Shown here one piece after another: positions 6,924-10,339 of a stretch of DNA of 10,339 nt. Origin of the DNA: JAVBNO01 sp031551485. GTDB taxonomy: Bacteria; Bacillota; Clostridia; Oscillospirales; Ruminococcaceae. The stretch spans positions 1-10,339 of the forward strand of contig JAVBNO010000089.1 of NCBI GenBank assembly GCA_031551485.1. The letters are read 5' to 3'. The notes under the pieces were generated by a model that did not search any database, was not told the DNA's origin, and saw only the letters and a list, made by a program, of their open reading frames with translations. Position numbers and translations under genes: made by a program. Numbering within the stretch: the stretch's first letter is position 1; each line of letters opens with the position of its first letter.

Positions 6924-7622
6924 ATGGAAAAGCTCAATGAAAGACAGGATATGTATAAAATATCCAACCCCGGTGAAAAAGACGTCCGTGCCCTGGACGG
7001 CATTAACATGACCATTGACCGGGGGGAATTTGTCGCCATCATCGGGCAATCTGGCTCCGGCAAGTCGACACTGATGAATATGCTGGGTTGCCTGGACGTG
7101 CCCACCGAGGGTACTTATATTTTGGACGGCAGCGACGTGGCCGACCTGGACGACGACAGCCAGTCGGAAATTCGCAACAAGCAAATCGGTTTTATTTTTC
7201 AGGGCTTCAACCTCATTCACAATTTGACCGCTATGGAAAATGTTGAGCTGCCATTGATTTACCGGGGCCTTGGCAAGGTGGAGCGGCATAAACTTTCCAC
7301 CGAAGCGCTGGAACGGGTGGGCTTGGGCAACCGTTCGACCCATAAGCCGGCCCAGCTTTCCGGCGGCCAGCAGCAGCGTGTGGCCATTGCCCGTGCCATT
7401 GCGGCCCGTCCCCCTATCATTTTGGCGGATGAGCCCACCGGCAACCTGGATTCCAAGTCGGGCAAGGACGTGATGCAAATCTTAAACGAGCTTTGGCGGG
7501 AGGGCCGTACCGTTATCCTCATTACCCATGACACCAGCATTGCCGACGCAGCCCATCGGATTATCCGCATTGCCGACGGCAAATTGGTGGAGGATAAAAT
7601 TAACGAACATATCCAAAAATAA
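6924..7622 (+). CDS. ABC transporter ATP-binding protein, MacB/LolD type, without adjacent permease
   Basis: A 232-residue cytoplasmic ATPase subunit. It has Walker A GQSGSGKST (41-49), the Q-loop in FIFQGFNLIHNLTAMENVELPL (Gln93), signature LSGGQQQRVAIARA (145-158), Walker B IILADE (165-170) with DEPTGNLDSKSG, and the switch His202 in ILITHDTS. The NLTAMENVELPL and ADEPTGNLD patterns are typical of the MacB/FtsE/LolD group that works with FtsX-like permeases in peptide or lipoprotein export. No permease or adaptor gene precedes or follows it: a strong terminator begins 20 bases after the stop. The ATG at 6924 is chosen because GGGAGG (6907-6912) lies 11 bases upstream and the typical start of the domain follows; an in-frame extension back to 6855 has no ribosome binding site. 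What it transports is unknown. Confidence 0.92.
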   Translation: MEKLNERQDMYKISNPGEKDVRALDGINMTIDRGEFVAIIGQSGSGKSTLMNMLGCLDVPTEGTYILDGSDVADLDDDSQSEIRNKQIGFIFQGFNLIHNLTAMENVELPLIYRGLGKVERHKLSTEALERVGLGNRSTHKPAQLSGGQQQRVAIARAIAARPPIILADEPTGNLDSKSGKDVMQILNELWREGRTVILITHDTSIADAAHRIIRIADGKLVEDKINEHIQK

Positions 7623-7641
7623 AAGATTCGCAAAGACAACA

Positions 7642-7680
7642 GGCAGGGGACGAATTCCATTCGTCCCCTGCCTTGATTTT
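7642..7680 (+). terminator. Intrinsic terminator after the ABC gene
   Basis: A perfect 13-bp stem, GGCAGGGGACGAA (7642-7654) / TTCGTCCCCTGCC (7660-7672), with a 5-base loop, is followed by TTGATTTT. It lies 20 bases past the stop codon of the ABC gene and isolates it from glyQS. Confidence 0.85.
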
Positions 7681-7702
7681 GGATGCTGGTAAACCATCTG
7701 TT

Positions 7703-7743
7703 CCCACGGGCCCCCGCCAGGGGCTGGAGGGGGGGCCCGTGGG
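7703..7743. repeat. GC-rich palindromic element
   Basis: CCCACGGGCCCCC (7703-7715) and GGGGGCCCGTGGG (7731-7743) are perfect 13-base inverted repeats around a 15-base, G-rich loop. There is no following T-run, so it is not a standard terminator. Together with the AT-rich palindrome just downstream it resembles, in arrangement only, the G-rich-then-AT-hairpin order of the ~250-base repeats at the window ends, suggesting another interspersed element. The region 7681-7795 has no credible open reading frame. Confidence 0.6.
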
Positions 7744-7760
7744 GGAACCGATTGCCCCTG

Positions 7761-7795
7761 CTTACTTTTCTTTTTCCATAAAAAAGAAAAGTAAG
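7761..7795. repeat. AT-rich 15-bp palindrome abutting the glyQS promoter
   Basis: CTTACTTTTCTTTTT (7761-7775) and AAAAAGAAAAGTAAG (7781-7795) are perfect inverted repeats around the loop CCATA. The last base of the right arm is directly followed by the -35 box TTGACT of glyQS. It has the same plan (C-purine/T-rich arm, 5-base loop, A-rich arm ending GTA-G) as the CATACTTTTT hairpin of the end repeats but a different sequence. On transcripts reading through from upstream the left arm's T-tract would be inside the stem, so termination is not obvious. Confidence 0.65.
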
Positions 7796-7824
7796 TTGAC
7801 TTAGTGTCGGTAAATCGATACAAT
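7796..7824 (+). promoter_or_regulatory. glyQS promoter, sigma-A type
   Basis: TTGACT (7796-7801), a 17-base spacer and TACAAT (7819-7824) are each one mismatch from consensus. Transcription would start near 7831, giving a leader of only about 32 bases. That is too short for a glycine T-box riboswitch, so this synthetase gene seems not to be controlled by one. Confidence 0.8.
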
Positions 7825-7862
7825 AGGGTATTAGAAAATGCTGATGAAATGAGGTTGCATGC

Positions 7863-9254
7863 ATGTTGCGCAACGAAGACAAAACCATGGAAAAAATTGT
7901 GGCCCTTTGCAAAGGCAGAGGCTTTGTATATCCCGGTTCCGAGATTTACGGGGGCTTGGCCAACAGCTGGGACTATGGGCCGCTGGGTGTAGAATTCAAG
8001 AACAATGTCAAGCGGGCATGGTGGCAAAAATTTGTGCAGGAAAGCCCCTATAACGTGGGGTTGGACAGCGCCATTTTAATGAATCCCCAAGCCTGGGTTG
8101 CGTCGGGCCATGTGGGTGGGTTTTCCGACCCGCTGATGGACTGCAAAAGCTGCAAAACCCGCCACCGGGCCGACAAGCTGATTGAGGAACAAAGCGACGC
8201 CAACCCCGCAGGTTGGACCGACGCCCAAATGAAACAGTTTATTGACGACAACGGCATCAAATGTCCCGACTGTGGCGCCACCAATTTTACCGACATCCGC
8301 AAGTTCAATTTGATGTTCAAGACCTTTCAGGGCGTGACCGAGGACGCAAAAAATGAAATTTATCTTCGTCCCGAAACTGCCCAGGGCATCTTCGTCAATT
8401 TCCAAAATATCCAGCGCACCACCCGCCGCAAAATCCCCTTTGGCGTGGGGCAGGTGGGCAAAAGTTTCCGCAACGAAATTACCCCCGGCAACTTCATTTT
8501 CCGCATCCGGGAATTTGAGCAGATGGAGCTGGAATTTTTCTGCAAGCCGGGCACCGATCTGGAATGGTTCAAATATTGGAAAGACGCCTGCCACAACTGG
8601 CTTTTGGCTTTGGGTATTAAAGAGGAGAATATCCGCCTGCGGGATCACGAGCAGGAGGAGCTTTCCCACTACTCTAACGCCACCACCGACATTGAATTCA
8701 TCTTCCCCTTTGGTTGGGGCGAACTTTGGGGCATTGCCGACCGCACTGACTTTGACCTGACCCAGCACCAAAACCATTCCACCAAAAGCATGGAATATTT
8801 CGACCAGGAGGCGAACGAGCGGTATATTCCTTATGTCATTGAGCCGTCGTTGGGGGCCGACCGGGTGGCACTGGCCTTTTTGTGCGAAGCCTATGACGAA
8901 GAGGAAGTGGCCGGCGAAGGGGGCAAAACCGAAACCCGTGTGGTCATGCGGTTACATCCGGCACTGGCGCCTTTTAAGGCTTGTGTGCTGCCCTTGTCCA
9001 AAAAGTTGGCGGAAAAAGCGGAGGGCATTCGGGCCGAACTGGCCAAGCACTTCATGGTGGATTATGATGACGCCGGTTCCATTGGCAAGCGGTATCGTCG
9101 CCAGGATGAAACGGGCACCCCCTTCTGCATCACCTATGACTTCGAAAGCGAAACCGACGGCTGCGTAACGGTGCGCGACCGGGACAGCATGGAGCAGGTG
9201 CGTCTGCCGATTGCCGAATTGGTAGGTTATATCAGCCAGCGGCTGGTATTTTAA
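7863..9254 (+). CDS. glyQS: Glycine--tRNA ligase, single-chain homodimeric class II type
   Basis: This cytoplasmic enzyme charges tRNA-Gly with glycine using ATP. The 463-residue length and the start EKIVALCKGRGFVYPGSEIYGG are typical of the alpha2-type enzyme used by many Firmicutes, Actinobacteria and archaea, not the alpha2beta2 GlyQ/GlyS form of E. coli. Class II motif 2 is FRNEITPGNFIFRIREFEQ (202-220) and motif 3 is EPSLGADRVALAFL (327-340, Arg334). Two Cys pairs, CKSC (94-97) and CPDC (134-137), form a likely zinc-binding insertion. The C-terminal anticodon-binding domain spans about 365-463. The ATG at 7863 is preferred, with GAGG (7851-7854) eight bases upstream; the ATG at 7859 is in another frame and Met9 is a less well placed alternative. 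It has its own promoter and is probably co-transcribed with the flavodoxin-like gene 59 bases downstream. Confidence 0.97.
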   Translation: MLRNEDKTMEKIVALCKGRGFVYPGSEIYGGLANSWDYGPLGVEFKNNVKRAWWQKFVQESPYNVGLDSAILMNPQAWVASGHVGGFSDPLMDCKSCKTRHRADKLIEEQSDANPAGWTDAQMKQFIDDNGIKCPDCGATNFTDIRKFNLMFKTFQGVTEDAKNEIYLRPETAQGIFVNFQNIQRTTRRKIPFGVGQVGKSFRNEITPGNFIFRIREFEQMELEFFCKPGTDLEWFKYWKDACHNWLLALGIKEENIRLRDHEQEELSHYSNATTDIEFIFPFGWGELWGIADRTDFDLTQHQNHSTKSMEYFDQEANERYIPYVIEPSLGADRVALAFLCEAYDEEEVAGEGGKTETRVVMRLHPALAPFKACVLPLSKKLAEKAEGIRAELAKHFMVDYDDAGSIGKRYRRQDETGTPFCITYDFESETDGCVTVRDRDSMEQVRLPIAELVGYISQRLVF

Positions 9255-9313
9255 TCGTTATTGAAAAAGCACGAGCACAGACAGAAACGGCCAAAGGCCA
9301 AAGGGAAAACAAG

Positions 9314-9706
9314 ATGAAGACAGTTGTGATTTATTATTCTTTTCGGAGCAGTACCAAAGGGATGTGCGAACAGTTGGCGGCGCAACATAAAAACGTCACC
9401 CTGATGGACGCCAAAACTGTGCTGCAAAAATTAAAAGCCAATGAGCCCGTTCCACTGACCGAATATGATCTTGTCATTTTGGCCAGCGCCGTTTGGGCCG
9501 CCAATTTGCCTCCCACCATGGCCAATCTGCTGAAAAAATTGGATTTGACCGGCAAAGACTGCGTGGGCATTATGAATTCGGCCAGCGGCGGACGCTATAC
9601 CCCCGCCATGCGTCGGGCCATTATCACCGCCGGCGGCAGCTGCCAGGGATTGTATGATGTGCGCAAAGGCGCGTTGCCCGACATTTTGGAGCTGAACAAA
9701 GCGTAA
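9314..9706 (+). CDS. Small flavodoxin-like protein
   Basis: A 130-residue predicted cytoplasmic protein with a flavodoxin-like alpha/beta fold. The first strand and phosphate loop read VVIYYSFRSSTKGMCEQLA (4-22); this fits the flavodoxin S-x(2-3)-S-T pattern but has Lys where most have Gly-Asn/Asn-Thr, so FMN binding is likely but not certain. The middle segment YDLVILASAVWAANLPPTM (51-69) corresponds to the usual loop with an aromatic residue that stacks on the flavin, and CVGIMNSASGG (83-93) to the next strand and isoalloxazine loop. The C-terminus is short compared with classical flavodoxins of about 140-170 residues. AAAGGG (9300-9305) lies eight bases before the ATG. It probably shares the glyQS transcript and is closed by a strong terminator. 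The redox partner and role are unknown. Confidence 0.75.
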   Translation: MKTVVIYYSFRSSTKGMCEQLAAQHKNVTLMDAKTVLQKLKANEPVPLTEYDLVILASAVWAANLPPTMANLLKKLDLTGKDCVGIMNSASGGRYTPAMRRAIITAGGSCQGLYDVRKGALPDILELNKA

Positions 9707-9762
9707 ATTGCAATACCGGCGCCCCGGCCCCGGTAAAGAGGATGACCCAGTCATACCAAATG

Positions 9763-9796
9763 AAAATCCACCCGTTTATAAACGGGTGGATTTTTT
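9763..9796 (+). terminator. Intrinsic terminator after the flavodoxin-like gene
   Basis: A perfect palindrome spans 9763-9794: AAAATCCACCCG and CGGGTGGATTTT around TTTATAAA, ending in a run of six T. It is flanked by A on the left and T on the right, so it could work in both directions and would stop transcripts entering from the repeat array. It lies 57 bases past the stop codon. Confidence 0.9.
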
Positions 9797-9850
9797 GTAA
9801 TGGGCACAGCCTTTATTACTCTTTATGTTTTCTTGTCTTCACCCTTTACA

Positions 9851-10100
9851 CCCCAAAAGTAGACTCAAAACCGCCCTCCCCATAGCCAAAGCGTCTCCTG
9901 TGCACCTATGTCCTCGCCCTAAGGATGGGGGCTGGGGGGAAACCATGTGGTTTCCCCGAAAAATGTTTTTGCATACTTTTTGCGCCAAAAAGTATGAGCC
10001 AGTCGCGGCCCAAGCGACAAGCTATATGTCCGCCGGAGAGGCTGCACGTCTACTCCAATTCTATATTGATATCGGTATCAAGCTTGTTCTTCTGCATCGT
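9851..10100 (+). repeat. Interspersed ~250-base multi-hairpin repeat, copy C
   Basis: This copy keeps the same order as copy B: C-rich lead with CTCCCCATAGCC and GCACCTATGTCCTCGCCC, hairpin 1 GGGGAAACCA / TGGTTTCCCC (9936-9957), hairpin 2 CATACTTTTT / AAAAAGTATG (9972-9996) and hairpin 3 GTCGC / GCGAC. Only the 2-base loop of hairpin 1 changes (TT to TG). Hairpin 2 starts 252 bases before its counterpart in copy D. Outer limits are estimated. An open frame across it is repeat-derived and not called as a gene. The stretch 9797-9850 before it shows nothing I can name. Confidence 0.8.
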
Positions 10101-10339
10101 TGCACCCCAGCACAGACCCAAACCCGCCCTCCCCACAGGCCGCGCGTGTCCTCCGCACCTATGCCCTGGCCCTAAGGATGGGGCGTGGGGGAAACCATGT
10201 GGTTTCCCCGAAAAATGTTTTTGCATGCTTTTTGCGCCAAAAAGTATGGTCCCGTCGCGGCCCGAGCGACATGCTACATCCCTGCCAGAGCGGCTATACG
10301 TCTACTCAACTTTGATTCAATATCGGTCCCAGCCTTTTT
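10101..10339 (+). repeat. Interspersed ~250-base multi-hairpin repeat, copy D (3' end cut by window edge)
   Basis: This is the most divergent copy. Hairpin 1 is intact (10188-10209). Hairpin 2 reads CATGCTTTTT / AAAAAGTATG (10224-10248), turning one A-T pair into G-T, which remains a G-U wobble in RNA. Hairpin 3 keeps both arms, GTCGC / GCGAC, while its loop changes. It ends at the window edge in ATATCGGTCCCAGC, matching the tail of copy A. Confidence 0.78.

Noticed and set aside
7825..7862. T-box leader for glyQS
   Set aside because: The mapped promoter leaves only about 32 bases of leader, with no T-box sequence or antiterminator.
7259..7912. 217-codon minus-strand open frame crossing the ABC gene and spacer
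   Set aside because: It is antisense to ABC signature motifs and passes through the terminator and palindromes, so it is implausible as a gene.
9825..10175. Open frame across the right repeat array
   Set aside because: It lies in repeat copies C and D, is read in a different way from the left copies, and has no ribosome binding site.

Overview
The window looks like a chromosomal segment of a GC-rich, low-complexity-tolerant member of the Clostridia, most likely a gut Oscillospiraceae/Ruminococcaceae-type bacterium. This is inferred from the Firmicutes-style single-chain glycyl-tRNA synthetase, a PolA that has lost its proofreading residues, strong AGGAGG-like ribosome binding sites, sigma-A promoters, and a QueT transporter gene preceded by a class I preQ1-like aptamer. 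No species can be assigned from sequence reading alone. I see no phage, transposase, toxin-antitoxin or defence genes.

Layout: positions 1-370 and about 9850-10339 hold copies of a roughly 250-base non-coding repeat in the same orientation, each with three conserved small hairpins; the window starts and ends inside these arrays. Between them lie seven genes. polA (493-3102) is on the minus strand and diverges from a plus-strand series across a 185-base region with two back-to-back promoters. dusB (3288-4247) overlaps by 4 bases a GH13 alpha-glucan hydrolase (4244-6133). A 96-base gap with a candidate preQ1 riboswitch precedes queT (6230-6760). An orphan MacB/LolD-type ABC ATPase (6924-7622) has its own strong promoter and a strong terminator. 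A hairpin-rich spacer (7681-7795) leads directly into the promoter of glyQS (7863-9254), which is followed by a small flavodoxin-like gene (9314-9706) and a strong terminator (9763-9796).

Functionally this is mainly housekeeping: DNA repair/replication (polA), tRNA modification and charging (dusB, queT for queuosine precursor uptake, glyQS), intracellular glucan breakdown (GH13), plus an ATPase without a visible partner permease and a small flavoprotein. The most informative non-gene elements are the preQ1 aptamer, the multi-hairpin repeats, and the hairpin cluster abutting the glyQS promoter. Nothing here demonstrates a wholly new system; the repeat family is the best candidate for something not covered by standard annotation.
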